This document shows positions 22,456 to 32,358 of a stretch of DNA of 64,000 bases, piece by piece (position 1 is the stretch's first letter; each line of letters begins with the position of its first letter). Source of the stretch: Streptomyces sp. AC1-42W (GTDB taxonomy: Bacteria; Actinomycetota; Actinomycetes; Streptomycetales; Streptomycetaceae); contig NZ_QKWY01000001.1 in the NCBI RefSeq assembly GCF_003248355.1, positions 2,252,001 to 2,316,000 of the forward strand, given 5' to 3'. The translations under genes were made by a program, and so were the position numbers. The notes beneath the pieces were generated by a model. That model saw nothing but the letters and a program-made list of their open reading frames with translations, was not told where the DNA came from and ran no database searches.

Positions 22456-23112
22456 GTGGAGTACGTGAGTGCCGTCCCCGTACCCCAGCCCCGTGCCGAA
22501 GCCGCCGCCGCGCCCGACGCGCCGGGAAGCCGCCGCACCCTGGCCGCCGGCCTGCTCCTCGGGGCGGCCGGCGCGACCGTCGTCCTGCTCGCCTCCGGAC
22601 GCACCTGGGCCGAGGGCACGGCCCCGGTCGGCGGCGGCGCCCTCCCGCTCAGCGCGGACGGCCAGGACGTCACCGGACTCCCCGCCGCCCTCGCGATCGT
22701 CGGCCTGGCCGCCCTGGTGGCCGTCTTCGCCGTGCGCGGCAGCGGCCGGCGCCTGGTCGCCGGACTCCTCGCGCTCAGCGGACTCGGCGCCGCGCTCAGC
22801 GCCTTCCTCGGCGCGTCCGACAGCGCCGCGCTCGACGAGAAGGCCGCGCAGACCAGCGGCGACACCGCCACCACCATCACCGCCCTCAGCCACACCGCCT
22901 GGCCCTACGTCACGGCGGCCGGCGGACTGCTGATCCTGCTCGCCGGGCTGCTCGCCCTGCGCTACGGCAACCGCTGGCCCACGATGTCCGGGCGCTACGA
23001 GCGCGACGGAACCCCCCGCCCCCGCAAGGCCCCCCGCCCCCTCGACCCGGACCGGCCCGAGGATCTGTGGAAGGCCCTGGACCGCGGCGAGGACCCGACG
23101 CGCGAGGCATGA
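22456..23112 (+). CDS. Trp-region conserved membrane protein, TIGR02234 family
   Basis: This 218-residue protein has a short N-terminal tail, four predicted membrane spans and a charged tail RYERDGTPRPRKAPRPLDPDRPEDLWKALD-like that is conserved in the family (residues about 175-218). The family is named for its location beside trp genes of actinobacteria; its function is unknown. GTG at 22456 (MEYVSAV) or GTG at 22465 (MSAV) may be used. Confidence 0.88.
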   Translation: MEYVSAVPVPQPRAEAAAAPDAPGSRRTLAAGLLLGAAGATVVLLASGRTWAEGTAPVGGGALPLSADGQDVTGLPAALAIVGLAALVAVFAVRGSGRRLVAGLLALSGLGAALSAFLGASDSAALDEKAAQTSGDTATTITALSHTAWPYVTAAGGLLILLAGLLALRYGNRWPTMSGRYERDGTPRPRKAPRPLDPDRPEDLWKALDRGEDPTREA

Positions 23113-23233
23113 CCCCCAGCTCACGTCCTACCCACACGTACGGGACAATGACAGCGAGCTGGCACAGCGGCACGGGCCGTGGGCACAGCGACCCGAGCGA
23201 TTCCAACAGCGCAACACCAACGAGGAGCAACTC

Positions 23234-23482
23234 ATGGCGGGCAGCAGCCACGGACACACCCCGGCCGCCTGGACCGGTGTCATCATCGCCTTCATCGGCT
23301 TCTGCGTCGCGGGCGTCTTCATGGTCGCGGCCAACCCGCTCGGCTTCTGGGCCGGCATGGGCGTCGTCCTTCTCGGTGGTGTCGTCGGCGTCGGCATGAA
23401 GGCCGCCGGCCTCGGCGCGCCGAAGGAGTCGGCCGAGCTGGTCGCCGCCCGTGCCCGCGCCGGCCAGGCGCAGGCGTCCTGA
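23234..23482 (+). CDS. HGxxPAAW family small membrane protein
   Basis: The 82-residue product begins [15 protein letters not shown], containing the HGxxPAAW signature that names the family, followed by two hydrophobic helices (about 14-33 and 38-55) and a short Ala-rich tail. GAGGAG seven bases before the ATG supports the start. The gene always seems to sit near trp genes in Streptomyces (from memory). No function is known. It is followed directly by a terminator. Confidence 0.88.
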   Translation: MAGSSHGHTPAAWTGVIIAFIGFCVAGVFMVAANPLGFWAGMGVVLLGGVVGVGMKAAGLGAPKESAELVAARARAGQAQAS

Positions 23483-23502
23483 CCCCCGGACGTACGCACG
23501 CG

Positions 23503-23531
23503 AGGCGCAGCCCGGACCGGGCTGCGCCTTT
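23503..23531 (+). terminator. Terminator after the HGxxPAAW gene
   Basis: A near-perfect hairpin, AGGCGCAGCCCGG against CCGGGCTGCGCCT, is followed by TTTCC. It lies 20 bases after the stop codon and just before the DUF2752 gene, so that gene likely has its own promoter or depends on read-through. Confidence 0.7.
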
Positions 23532-23556
23532 CCGCGTCAGCGGCGACAATCACCGG

Positions 23557-24039
23557 GTGGACGCCTCACCGACCCCCGCCCCCGCGGCCCCCGGACCCGC
23601 CTCCGGCCCGCCGCCGCTCTTCCCCACCGCCCCCGCCGGGGCCTCCCGGCTGCGCCGGATCGCCGTCCCGGCCGGCGTGCTGGCCGCCGTCACCGGCGCC
23701 TTCGGCTACGTCGCCACGGTGGACCCGAACCAGCCCGGCCACTACCCCGTCTGCCCGCTGCTGCGGTTCACCGGCATCTACTGCCCCGGCTGCGGCGGCC
23801 TGCGCAGCGCCCACGCCTTCGCCCACGGCGACCTCGCCGCCGCCTTCGGCGCCAACGCCCTGGCCGTCGCCGGGTACGCGATCTTCGCCGTCCTGTGGGC
23901 CGTATGGCTGGTCCGCGAGGTGCGCGGCAAGCCCCTGCGGATCGGCCTGCGACCGGTGCACTGGTGGGCGATCGGGGCCCTGCTGCTGGTTTTCACCGTT
24001 GTCCGGAACCTGCCGTTCGGCTCGGCGCTGGCCCCCTGA
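23557..24039 (+). CDS. DUF2752 family membrane protein
   Basis: This 160-residue protein carries the DUF2752 core [23 protein letters not shown], with the three cysteines that define the family, between predicted membrane helices. A Pro/Ala-rich cytoplasmic N-terminus of about 35 residues comes first. GTG at 23557 gives MDASPTPAP. Function is unknown; the Cys-Pro-Gly-Cys-Gly motif suggests metal binding or redox activity at the membrane (inference). Confidence 0.85.
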   Translation: MDASPTPAPAAPGPASGPPPLFPTAPAGASRLRRIAVPAGVLAAVTGAFGYVATVDPNQPGHYPVCPLLRFTGIYCPGCGGLRSAHAFAHGDLAAAFGANALAVAGYAIFAVLWAVWLVREVRGKPLRIGLRPVHWWAIGALLLVFTVVRNLPFGSALAP

Positions 24040-24164
24040 AGTCCCAGGGAATGGGACAGCGGGTGGCCGGATGCGGGCACGGTGGCCACCTGCGGATACC
24101 ATCGGAGTGGCTGATCCCCGGCCCGATACGTTTTCTGCCACCGCTCCGGAAGGGGGCCGCTCGC

Positions 24165-24974
24165 GTGAGTGTGCTCGACGAGATCATCGACGGCGTCCGC
24201 GCCGACCTCGCGGAGCGGCAGGCACAGGTCGGCCTCGACGAGCTCAAGGAGCGCGCCGCCCGCGCCCCGCGCGCCAAGGACGGCGTCGCCGCCCTGCGCG
24301 GCGAGGGCGTCAACGTCATCTGCGAGGTCAAGCGCTCCAGCCCCTCCAAGGGCGCGCTCGCAGCGATCGCCGACCCGGCCGCGCTCGCCGCCGACTACGA
24401 GGCCGGCGGGGCGTCCGTCATCTCCGTCCTCACCGAACAGCGCCGCTTCGGCGGCTCGCTGGCCGACCTGGAGGCCGTCCGCGCCAAGGTGGACATCCCG
24501 ATCCTCCGCAAGGACTTCATCGTCACCTCGTACCAGCTGTGGGAGGCGCGCGCGTACGGCGCCGACCTCGCGCTGCTGATCGTCGCCGCCCTGGAGCAGG
24601 AGGCGCTGGTCTCCCTGATCGAGCGCGCCGAGTCCATCGGCCTGACGCCCCTGGTCGAGGCGCACGACGAGGAGGAGGCCGAGCGCGCCGTGGCGGCCGG
24701 CGCCAAGGTCATCGGCGTCAACGCGCGCAACCTCAAGGACCTCAAGGTCGACCGCTCCACCTTCGAGCGCGTCGCCCCCGAGATCCCGGACCACATCGTC
24801 AAGGTCGCCGAGTCCGGTGTCCGCGGCCCGCACGACCTGATCGCCTACGCCAACGCCGGCGCGGACGCGGTCCTGGTCGGCGAGTCCCTGGTCACCGGCC
24901 GCGACCCGCGCGCCTCCGTCGCCGACCTGGTCGCCGCCGGCGCCCACCCGGCCCTGCGCCACGGGCGGGGCTGA
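24165..24974 (+). CDS. trpC: Indole-3-glycerol phosphate synthase
   Basis: TrpC closes the indole ring in tryptophan synthesis. The 269-residue barrel shows [58 protein letters not shown] and ESGVRG, including the catalytic lysines and glutamate. GTG at 24165 ([10 protein letters not shown]) follows GGAAGGGG. The stop is only seven bases before trpM. It is a single-domain TrpC, not fused to TrpF. Confidence 0.96.
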   Translation: MSVLDEIIDGVRADLAERQAQVGLDELKERAARAPRAKDGVAALRGEGVNVICEVKRSSPSKGALAAIADPAALAADYEAGGASVISVLTEQRRFGGSLADLEAVRAKVDIPILRKDFIVTSYQLWEARAYGADLALLIVAALEQEALVSLIERAESIGLTPLVEAHDEEEAERAVAAGAKVIGVNARNLKDLKVDRSTFERVAPEIPDHIVKVAESGVRGPHDLIAYANAGADAVLVGESLVTGRDPRASVADLVAAGAHPALRHGRG

Positions 24975-24981
24975 CCCGGCC

Positions 24982-25149
24982 GTGTCCCTCCTCCCGCACC
25001 CCGAGCCCCTGAGCTGCGCGCTGCCCTCGTGGCACCGCGGCTGCCGGGCCCCGGCGCGCCGTGTGCGCGGCCGGCGGGTGCGGTACGTGATCGGGGCCGA
25101 GCCCGGTCAGGTGAACGGCATGCGATGGCGCACGGGGCCCGCGCTGTAG
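24982..25149 (+). CDS. trpM: Small tryptophan-locus protein TrpM
   Basis: This short gene encodes a 55-residue, arginine-rich protein beginning [20 protein letters not shown] and ending [10 protein letters not shown]. Its place between trpC and trpB matches trpM, described in Streptomyces coelicolor as a small gene that modulates tryptophan and secondary metabolism. The basic patch [14 protein letters not shown] could bind nucleic acid or acidic protein surfaces. The start GTG lies seven bases after the trpC stop and has only a weak Shine-Dalgarno. Assignment rests on position, size and recalled sequence type. Confidence 0.8.
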   Translation: MSLLPHPEPLSCALPSWHRGCRAPARRVRGRRVRYVIGAEPGQVNGMRWRTGPAL

Positions 25150-25297
25150 AGCGAGCCCCGGCCGCCGCACCGACCCCGCCCGCCAGGGCGCGCGGTCCCG
25201 TGCGGCCGGAACCGTCCCGGTCACCTGCCGCGGGCGGCGCTCCGCCCACGGCGCAGACGGTGTCATCCGCCCCGCCACGACGAGGAGCACGTTCCGC

Positions 25298-26580
<1,283 letters not shown>

Positions 26581-26584
<4 letters not shown>

Positions 26585-27393
26585 CCGGCAACATCGAACT
26601 GCTGAACAGCACGCTCGCCGCCGCGCGGGCCGCGGACCGGGCCGCGCTGATCGCGTACCTCCCGGCCGGCTTCCCGACCGTCGACGGCGGCATCGAGGCC
26701 GTCAAGGCCGTCGTCGAGGGCGGCGCGGACGTCGTCGAGGTGGGGCTGCCGCACAGCGACCCGGTGCTCGACGGGCCGGTCATCCAGACCGCCGACGACA
26801 TCGCGCTGCGCGGCGGCGTGCGGATCGCCGACGTGATGCGCACGGTGCGCGAGGCGTACGAGGCGACCGGGGCGCCGATCCTGGTCATGACGTACTGGAA
26901 CCCCATCGACCGGTACGGCGTCGAGCGCTTCACGGCCGAACTGGCCGCGGCGGGCGGCGTCGGGTGCATCCTGCCCGACCTGCCGGTCCAGGAGTCCGCG
27001 CTGTGGCGCGAGCACGCGGAGCGGCACGGCCTGGCCACCGTCTTCGTCGTCGCGCCCAGCAGCAGGGACGAGCGGATCGCCACCATCACCGACGCGGGCT
27101 CCGGCTTCGTCTACGCCGCCTCCCTGATGGGCGTCACCGGCACCCGCGCCTCGGTCGGCGCACAGGCGCAGGACCTGGTCCGGCGCACCCGCGCCACCAC
27201 CGAGCTGCCGGTCTGCGTCGGCCTCGGCGTGTCCGACGCCGCGCAGGCGGCCGAGGTCGCCGGCTTCGCGGACGGCGTCATCGTCGGCTCGGCCTTCGTC
27301 AAGCGGATGCTGGACGCCCCCGACGAGGCGGCCGGCCTCGCGGCCGTCCGGTCACTGGCGGCCGACCTTGCCGAAGGTGTTCGAAAGCGCTGA
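26581..27393 (+). CDS. trpA: Tryptophan synthase alpha subunit
   Basis: TrpA cleaves indoleglycerol phosphate and passes indole to TrpB. The 270-residue barrel has the catalytic glutamate in [15 protein letters not shown] with the following aspartate, [20 protein letters not shown] and [11 protein letters not shown]. The GTGA overlap with trpB couples the two subunits. A strong terminator follows. Confidence 0.97.
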
Positions 27394-27425
27394 CACCCGA
27401 GGTAACCCGAACGGGTGGACCTGGG

Positions 27426-27460
27426 CCCGGAGAGGCACGCGAGTGCCTCTCCGGGTCGTT
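27426..27460 (+). terminator. Terminator of the trp operon
   Basis: A perfect 13-bp stem, CCCGGAGAGGCAC and GTGCCTCTCCGGG with a GCGA tetraloop, is followed by TCGTT. It begins 33 bases after the trpA stop and separates trp from the DsbA-like gene. Confidence 0.8.
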
Positions 27461-27468
27461 CCTGCGGT

Positions 27469-28287
27469 GTGAGCGAGAAGAACCAACAGGGTAAGAGGGC
27501 CGCGCGAGACCGGCTGATGCAGCAGCGCGAACAGGCGAAGGCGCGCGATCGCCGGCGCCGGACGCTGATCGTGTCGACGGCCGTGGTGGGGGTGCTGGGA
27601 CTGGCCGCCGTGGTCGGCGTGATCGCGGCCAACACCGACGGCAAGAGCGACAAGTCCAAGGCGTCGGGGCCCGCCGTCGCCCCGTCCGGCGCGACCGGCA
27701 AGGACGCCCTGGCGATCCGCGTCGGCGCGGACGACGCCCCGTCCACCCTCACGATCTGGGAGGACTTCCGCTGCCCGGTCTGTGCCCAGTTCGAGAACGC
27801 GTTCCGCGACACGATCCACCGGATGGAGCGCGACGGCCGGATCAAGGTGGACTACCACCTGGCCACGATCATCGACGGCAACATGGGCGGCAGCGGCTCC
27901 CTCAAGGCCGCCAACGCCGCCGCCTGCGCGCAGGACGCCGGCAAGTTCTCCGCGTACCACGACGTGCTGTACCGGAACCAGCCGCCGGAGACCGACGACG
28001 CCTTCGGCGACAACGACAAGCTGATCGACCTCGCCAAGAAGGTGGACGGGCTGGACACGCCCGGATTCCGCTCCTGCGTCGAGGACGGCAAGCACGACAC
28101 CTGGGTGCAGAAGTCCAATCAGGCCTTCCGCGACGGCGGCTTCCAGGGCACCCCCACGGCGCTCCTCAACGGCGAGTCGATCTTCCCGAAGAAGGGCGAC
28201 GAGGCCATCACCGTGGAGAACTTCGAGAAGTGGGTCGCCGAGGCCAACAAGGGCAAGAAGCCCGGCACCGCCACGGCCACGCCGTAA
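27469..28287 (+). CDS. Membrane-anchored DsbA-like thioredoxin-fold protein
   Basis: The 272-residue protein has a basic cytoplasmic head, one membrane span (about residues 36-56) and an extracellular thioredoxin_4/DsbA-like domain with the active site CPVC in WEDFRCPVCAQF. FQGTPTALLNG supplies the cis-proline. It probably oxidises or isomerises disulfides in secreted proteins. GTG at 27469 is used; the gene follows the trp terminator closely and precedes lgt, another envelope protein gene. Confidence 0.9.
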   Translation: MSEKNQQGKRAARDRLMQQREQAKARDRRRRTLIVSTAVVGVLGLAAVVGVIAANTDGKSDKSKASGPAVAPSGATGKDALAIRVGADDAPSTLTIWEDFRCPVCAQFENAFRDTIHRMERDGRIKVDYHLATIIDGNMGGSGSLKAANAAACAQDAGKFSAYHDVLYRNQPPETDDAFGDNDKLIDLAKKVDGLDTPGFRSCVEDGKHDTWVQKSNQAFRDGGFQGTPTALLNGESIFPKKGDEAITVENFEKWVAEANKGKKPGTATATP

Positions 28288-28351
28288 CGCACCCGCGGGA
28301 ACCGGACCGGGGCCGGCCGGGGGATCGATGACCCGCTCGTTACCCAGAAGT

Positions 28352-28393
28352 TGCCGGACGGGTTGCCGTACCTCCCGTCCGGCAGGGTAGCGT
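28352..28393 (+). promoter_or_regulatory. lgt promoter region with an 11-bp dyad
   Basis: TGCCGGACGGG at 28352-28362 pairs perfectly with CCCGTCCGGCA at 28374-28384 across an 11-base loop. A TAGCGT -10-like box follows at 28388-28393, ten bases before the lgt ATG. The dyad therefore covers the -35 and spacer positions and could be an operator, or it could simply terminate the upstream gene. Confidence 0.4.
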
Positions 28394-28403
28394 CGAAGCT
28401 GCC

Positions 28404-29390
28404 ATGAACCTTGCCTACATTCCCAGCCCGTCGACCGGCGTGATCGATCTCGGACCGATCCCGCTCCGCGGCTACGCGTTCTGCATCATCATCGGTGTCT
28501 TCGTCGCCGTCTGGTTCGGCAACAAGCGCTGGGTCGCCCGAGGAGGCACCGCCGGCACCGTCGCCGACATCGCCGTCTGGGCGGTGCCCTTCGGCCTGGT
28601 CGGCGGACGGCTCTACCACGTCATCACCGACTACCAGCTGTACTTCAGCGACGGTGAGAACTGGGTCGACGCCTTCAAGATCTGGCAGGGCGGCCTCGGC
28701 ATCTGGGGCGCGATCGCGCTGGGCGCGGTCGGAGCCTGGATCGGCTGCCGCCGCCGGGGCATCCCGCTGCCCGCCTGGGCCGACGCCCTCGCCCCCGGCA
28801 TCGCCCTGGCCCAGGCGTGCGGCCGCTGGGGCAACTGGTTCAACCAGGAGCTGTACGGCAGGGCGACCGACGTCCCGTGGGCGCTCAAGATCAGCGAGGG
28901 CCCCAACCGGGTCGCCGGCACCTACCACCCGACCTTCCTGTACGAGTCGCTGTGGTGCGTCGGCGTGGCGCTGCTGGTGATCTGGGCGGACCGCCGCTTC
29001 AAGCTCGGACACGGCCGGGCGTTCGCGCTCTACGTCGCCGCGTACTGCGCCGGGCGCGCCTGGATCGAGTACATGCGGGTCGACGAGGCGCACCACATCC
29101 TGGGCCTGCGGCTCAACGTGTGGACCGCGATCATCGTGTTCGCGCTGGCGGTGACGTACATCGTGGTCTCCGCGAAGCTGCGGCCGGGCCGCGAGGAGAT
29201 CGTCGAGCCCAAGGCGGCCGAGGCGGCGGAATCCCCGGAGGAGGCGAAGGACGGTGCCGCCGAGGCGTCCGAGGCCCCGGTGGAGTCCGCCGACGCGAAC
29301 GCGAACGCCGACGCGGACACGAATGCGGGTGCGGACGCGGACGCGGATGCGCCGAAGGCGGACGGTACGGCGGAAGCCGCCAAGGGCTGA
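28404..29390 (+). CDS. lgt: Prolipoprotein diacylglyceryl transferase
   Basis: Lgt attaches diacylglycerol to the lipobox cysteine of prelipoproteins. The protein has seven predicted membrane spans and the signature GRWGNWFNQELYG, with VGGRLYHV and IWQGGLGIWGA also conserved. The 328 residues include a C-terminal tail of about 65 acidic, Ala-rich residues with a degenerate Ala-Asp/Asn repeat (ADANANADADTNAG) absent from enterobacterial Lgt. The -10-like TAGCGT ten bases before ATG suggests a very short leader. Confidence 0.96.
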   Translation: MNLAYIPSPSTGVIDLGPIPLRGYAFCIIIGVFVAVWFGNKRWVARGGTAGTVADIAVWAVPFGLVGGRLYHVITDYQLYFSDGENWVDAFKIWQGGLGIWGAIALGAVGAWIGCRRRGIPLPAWADALAPGIALAQACGRWGNWFNQELYGRATDVPWALKISEGPNRVAGTYHPTFLYESLWCVGVALLVIWADRRFKLGHGRAFALYVAAYCAGRAWIEYMRVDEAHHILGLRLNVWTAIIVFALAVTYIVVSAKLRPGREEIVEPKAAEAAESPEEAKDGAAEASEAPVESADANANADADTNAGADADADAPKADGTAEAAKG

Positions 29391-29406
29391 CGCCGCGCAG
29401 AGCCGA

Positions 29407-29441
29407 GCGAGGGGCCGCCGGGATTCCCGGCGGCCCCTCGC
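29407..29441. terminator. Bidirectional terminator between lgt and the CitE gene
   Basis: A stem of 16 bp, GCGAGGGGCCGCCGGG against CCCGGCGGCCCCTCGC with loop ATT, lies 16 bases after the lgt stop and 24 bases past the convergent stop. It can serve both genes. Confidence 0.75.
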
Positions 29442-29465
29442 CGTCGTGGTGGGCGATGCTGCGGG

Positions 29466-30281
29466 TCACCGCTTCCGCCGGGCCAGCGCCAGCGTCCGCC
29501 GCGCCTGCGCGACCACCGCCGCGTCGACGAAACGGCCGTCCGGCAGGGCCTGGGCGCCCGCCCGGTCACGGGCCGCCTCCACGACCTCCCAGGCCGCCTC
29601 CACCTCCTGCGGCGTCGGGCGGAACGCCCGCTCGATCACCGGGAGCTGCCGGGGATGGATCGCCGCCCGGCCCAGGAAGCCCAGCGCCCGGCCCCGGGCA
29701 CAGGAGGACCACAGCCCGTCCAGGTCCCGGACGTCCGCGAAGACCGACTGCGCCGGGGGCGGCAGACCGGCCGCGCGGGCGGCGACCACCACCCGGCTGC
29801 GCGACCAGTCCAGGCCCGCGTCCTCCCGTACGCCCAGATCGGCGCGCAGGTCCGCCTCGCCCAGCGCGACGGCCCGGACCTGGGGATGGGCGGAGGCCAC
29901 CGAGTACGCGTGCTCGATACCGAGGGCCGACTCCAGCAGCGGGCACAGGGCGACCCCGGGGGCCAGCGCCGCGATGTGGTGGACGGACGCGGCGTGGGTG
30001 ATCTTCGGCAGCCGCAGTCCCGCGAGCCCCGGCAGCCCGGCCAGCGCCCGCACGTCCGCCTCGTCGCCGACCCGGACGTGGAAGGGCGGCGCCGCGGCGG
30101 ACGGCGGGTCGGACAGCAGCTCGGCGGCCGCGGCGCGGGCGTACTCCCTGCGGTCGGGGGCGACCGCGTCCTCCAGGTCCACGATCACCACGTCCGCCCC
30201 CGACCCGGCCGCCTTGCGCACCACGTCCGGCCGGTCCCCCGGCACGTACAGCAGGGTGAGCGGGGCCGCCGCCGCGCTCAC
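29466..30281 (-). CDS. CoA ester lyase, CitE/HpcH aldolase family
   Basis: This 271-residue barrel belongs to the CitE-like lyases that split malyl-, citramalyl- or citryl-CoA. Family segments are LYVPGDRPDVVRKA, DLEDAVAPDRR, LPKITHAASV, LLESALGIEHAYSVASA, ALGEADLRADLG and GFLGRAAIHPRQ. GTG at 30281 overlaps the CoA-transferase stop by four bases. It is the last gene of the seven-gene operon. With a CaiB-type transferase next to it, an organic acid could be activated to its CoA ester and cleaved; the actual acid is unknown. Confidence 0.9.
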   Translation of the reverse strand: MSAAAAPLTLLYVPGDRPDVVRKAAGSGADVVIVDLEDAVAPDRREYARAAAAELLSDPPSAAAPPFHVRVGDEADVRALAGLPGLAGLRLPKITHAASVHHIAALAPGVALCPLLESALGIEHAYSVASAHPQVRAVALGEADLRADLGVREDAGLDWSRSRVVVAARAAGLPPPAQSVFADVRDLDGLWSSCARGRALGFLGRAAIHPRQLPVIERAFRPTPQEVEAAWEVVEAARDRAGAQALPDGRFVDAAVVAQARRTLALARRKR

Positions 30282-31477
30282 AGCACCCGCTCCGCACGCA
30301 GCGCCTCGATCTGCGGCCCGCTCAGCCCCAGCTCGGTGAGGATCTCCTCGGTGTCGGCGCCGTGCGGGCGGCCCGCCCAGCGGATCGCCCCCGGCGTCCG
30401 GGAGAGCCGGAAGAGGACGTTCTGCATCCGCAGCGGGCCCAGCTCCGGGTCGTCGATCTCGGTGACGGAGTCCAGCGCCCGGTACTGCGGGTCCTCCAGC
30501 ACGTCCCGTACGTCCTGGACCGGCGCGATGGCGGCCTCCGCCTTCTCGAACGCGGACAGCGCCTCCTCGCGGGAGTGCCGGCCGATCCAGTGGCCGACGG
30601 CCTCGTCCAGCTCGTCGCTGTGCTCGGCACGCCCGGAGCCCGAGGCGAACCACGGCTCCCCGATCAGGTCGGGCCGGCCGACCAGCCGCATCACCCGCTC
30701 CGCGACGGACTGCGCGGAGGTGGAGACGGCCACCCACCGCCCGTCCGAGGTGCGGTAGGTGTTGCGCGGGGCGTTGTTGCGCGAGCGGTTCCCGGTGCGC
30801 GGCTGTACGTAACCCAGCTGGTCGTACCAGAGGGGCTGCGGGCCGAGCACGGTCAGGATCGGCTCGATGATCGCCATGTCCACCACCTGGCCCTCGCCGG
30901 TGCGGTCCCGGCCGGCCAGCGCCGCCATCACCGCGTACGCCGTGGCGAGCGCGGCGATCGAGTCCGCCAGGCCGAACGGCGGCAGGGTCGGCGGCCCGTC
31001 CGGCTCCCCGGTGATCGCCGCGAAGCCGCTCATCGCCTCGGCGAGCGTCCCGAAGCCGGGCCGGTGGGCGTAGGGGCCGAACTGGCCGAAGCCCGTGACG
31101 CGCACCAGCACCAGCCGGGGGTTGACGGCGTGCAGCTCGTCGGGGCCCAGGCCCCACCGCTCCAGCGTGCCCGGCCGGAAGTTCTCGATGACCACATCGG
31201 TGCGGGCGGCCAGCCGCAGGAGCAGATCGCGGCCCTCGGGGGCGGAGAGGTCGAGGGTCAGATTGCGTTTGTTGCGGCCGAGGATCTTCCACCACAGGCC
31301 GATGCCGTCCTTCGCGGGCCCGTGGCCGCGCGAGGGGTCGGGGCGCACCGGATGCTCGACCTTGATCACCTCGGCGCCGAAGTCGCCCAGCATCGTCGCG
31401 CAGAGCGGGCCCGCGAAGAGCGTGGCGAGATCGACGACCCGCAGTCCGGTCAGCGGCGGCGCCGCGGGGGCGCTCAC
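30278..31477 (-). CDS. CaiB/BaiF family (class III) CoA-transferase
   Basis: The 399-residue protein shows LRVVDLATLFAGPLCATMLGDFGAEVIKVE at the N-terminus (in family position), NKRNLTLDL, ENFRPG and the catalytic aspartate in GEGQVVDMAIIEP. Class III transferases move CoA between carboxylic acids through an aspartyl thioester or anhydride. It is coupled on both sides by four-base overlaps, to the ribokinase-like gene and to the CitE-type lyase. Substrate is unknown. Confidence 0.92.
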   Translation of the reverse strand: MSAPAAPPLTGLRVVDLATLFAGPLCATMLGDFGAEVIKVEHPVRPDPSRGHGPAKDGIGLWWKILGRNKRNLTLDLSAPEGRDLLLRLAARTDVVIENFRPGTLERWGLGPDELHAVNPRLVLVRVTGFGQFGPYAHRPGFGTLAEAMSGFAAITGEPDGPPTLPPFGLADSIAALATAYAVMAALAGRDRTGEGQVVDMAIIEPILTVLGPQPLWYDQLGYVQPRTGNRSRNNAPRNTYRTSDGRWVAVSTSAQSVAERVMRLVGRPDLIGEPWFASGSGRAEHSDELDEAVGHWIGRHSREEALSAFEKAEAAIAPVQDVRDVLEDPQYRALDSVTEIDDPELGPLRMQNVLFRLSRTPGAIRWAGRPHGADTEEILTELGLSGPQIEALRAERVL

Positions 31478-32358
31478 GCGGTGTCGATTTCGCTGCGGTA
31501 CGGCATGGAGACCGAGGCGCCCGGCTTCTGCACGCAGAGCGCGGCGGCGGCCGAGGCCCAGGCGATGGCCTGCGGCACCGGGCGGCCCTCGCCGAGCGCC
31601 ACGGCCAGGGTGCCGACGAAGGTGTCGCCGGCGCCCGTGGTGTCCACGGCGGTGACCTCCGGGGCGGGGAAGAGGGTGGCGCGGCCGGCCCGGTCGGCGT
31701 ACAGGCAGCCCTTGGAGCCCAGCGTGATGAGCACCGCCGGGACCTGGGCGAGCAGGATCTCCGCCGCCGCGTGCGGGTCGTCGTAGCCGGACAGCTCCGC
31801 CGCCTCGTGCTCGTTGGGGACCAGCAGGTCGATGTGGTCGAGGAGTTCGGCGGGCAGCTCCCGCACCGGGGAGGGGGTGAGCACCGTCCGTACGCCCTGG
31901 GCGTGGCCGGCCCGGGCGCCCTCGATCACGGCGGACAGCGGCAGCTCCAGCTGGAGCAGCAGCAGGTCGGACTCGGCGATGGCGGCCATCTCGCCCGGTC
32001 CGAGCGCGGTCATGGTGCCGTTGGCGCCGGGGACGACCACGATCGAGTTGGCGCCCGTCGCGTCCACCACGATGTGCGCGGTGCCGCTGGGGCCCTCGAC
32101 GGTGTGCAGCAGGTCGGTGTCCACCCCGGAGTGCTCCAGGTTCTCCCGCATCCGCACGCCGTACTCGTCGTCGCCGACCACGCCGATCATCAGCACGTCA
32201 CCGCCCGCGCGGGCGGCGGCGACGGCCTGGTTGGCGCCCTTGCCGCCGGGAATCGTGCGGAACTCGCGGCCGGTGACGGTCCGGCCGCGCTCGGGGGCCC
32301 GGTCGACGTAGGCCACAAGATCCATACTGGTGCTGCCGAGCACCGCGACTCTGGTCAT
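31474..32358 (-). CDS. Ribokinase-type PfkB family carbohydrate kinase
   Basis: This 294-residue kinase carries the two PfkB signatures: IPGGKGANQAVAAARAGG near residue 37 and DTTGAGDTFVGTLAVAL near residue 238, the latter with the catalytic aspartate. VLGSTSMDLVAYVDRAP is the typical N-terminus of ribokinases. It is coupled by ATGA to an ADP-ribosylglycohydrolase-type gene. Ribose or a ribose-like sugar freed by the neighbouring hydrolases is a fitting substrate, but this is inference. Confidence 0.9.
   Translation of the reverse strand: MTRVAVLGSTSMDLVAYVDRAPERGRTVTGREFRTIPGGKGANQAVAAARAGGDVLMIGVVGDDEYGVRMRENLEHSGVDTDLLHTVEGPSGTAHIVVDATGANSIVVVPGANGTMTALGPGEMAAIAESDLLLLQLELPLSAVIEGARAGHAQGVRTVLTPSPVRELPAELLDHIDLLVPNEHEAAELSGYDDPHAAAEILLAQVPAVLITLGSKGCLYADRAGRATLFPAPEVTAVDTTGAGDTFVGTLAVALGEGRPVPQAIAWASAAAALCVQKPGASVSMPYRSEIDTA

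Noticed and set aside
24062..24090. GGTGGCC/GGCCACC inverted repeat upstream of trpC
   Set aside because: A 7-bp stem with a 15-base loop is expected by chance in such GC-rich DNA and no leader peptide accompanies it.
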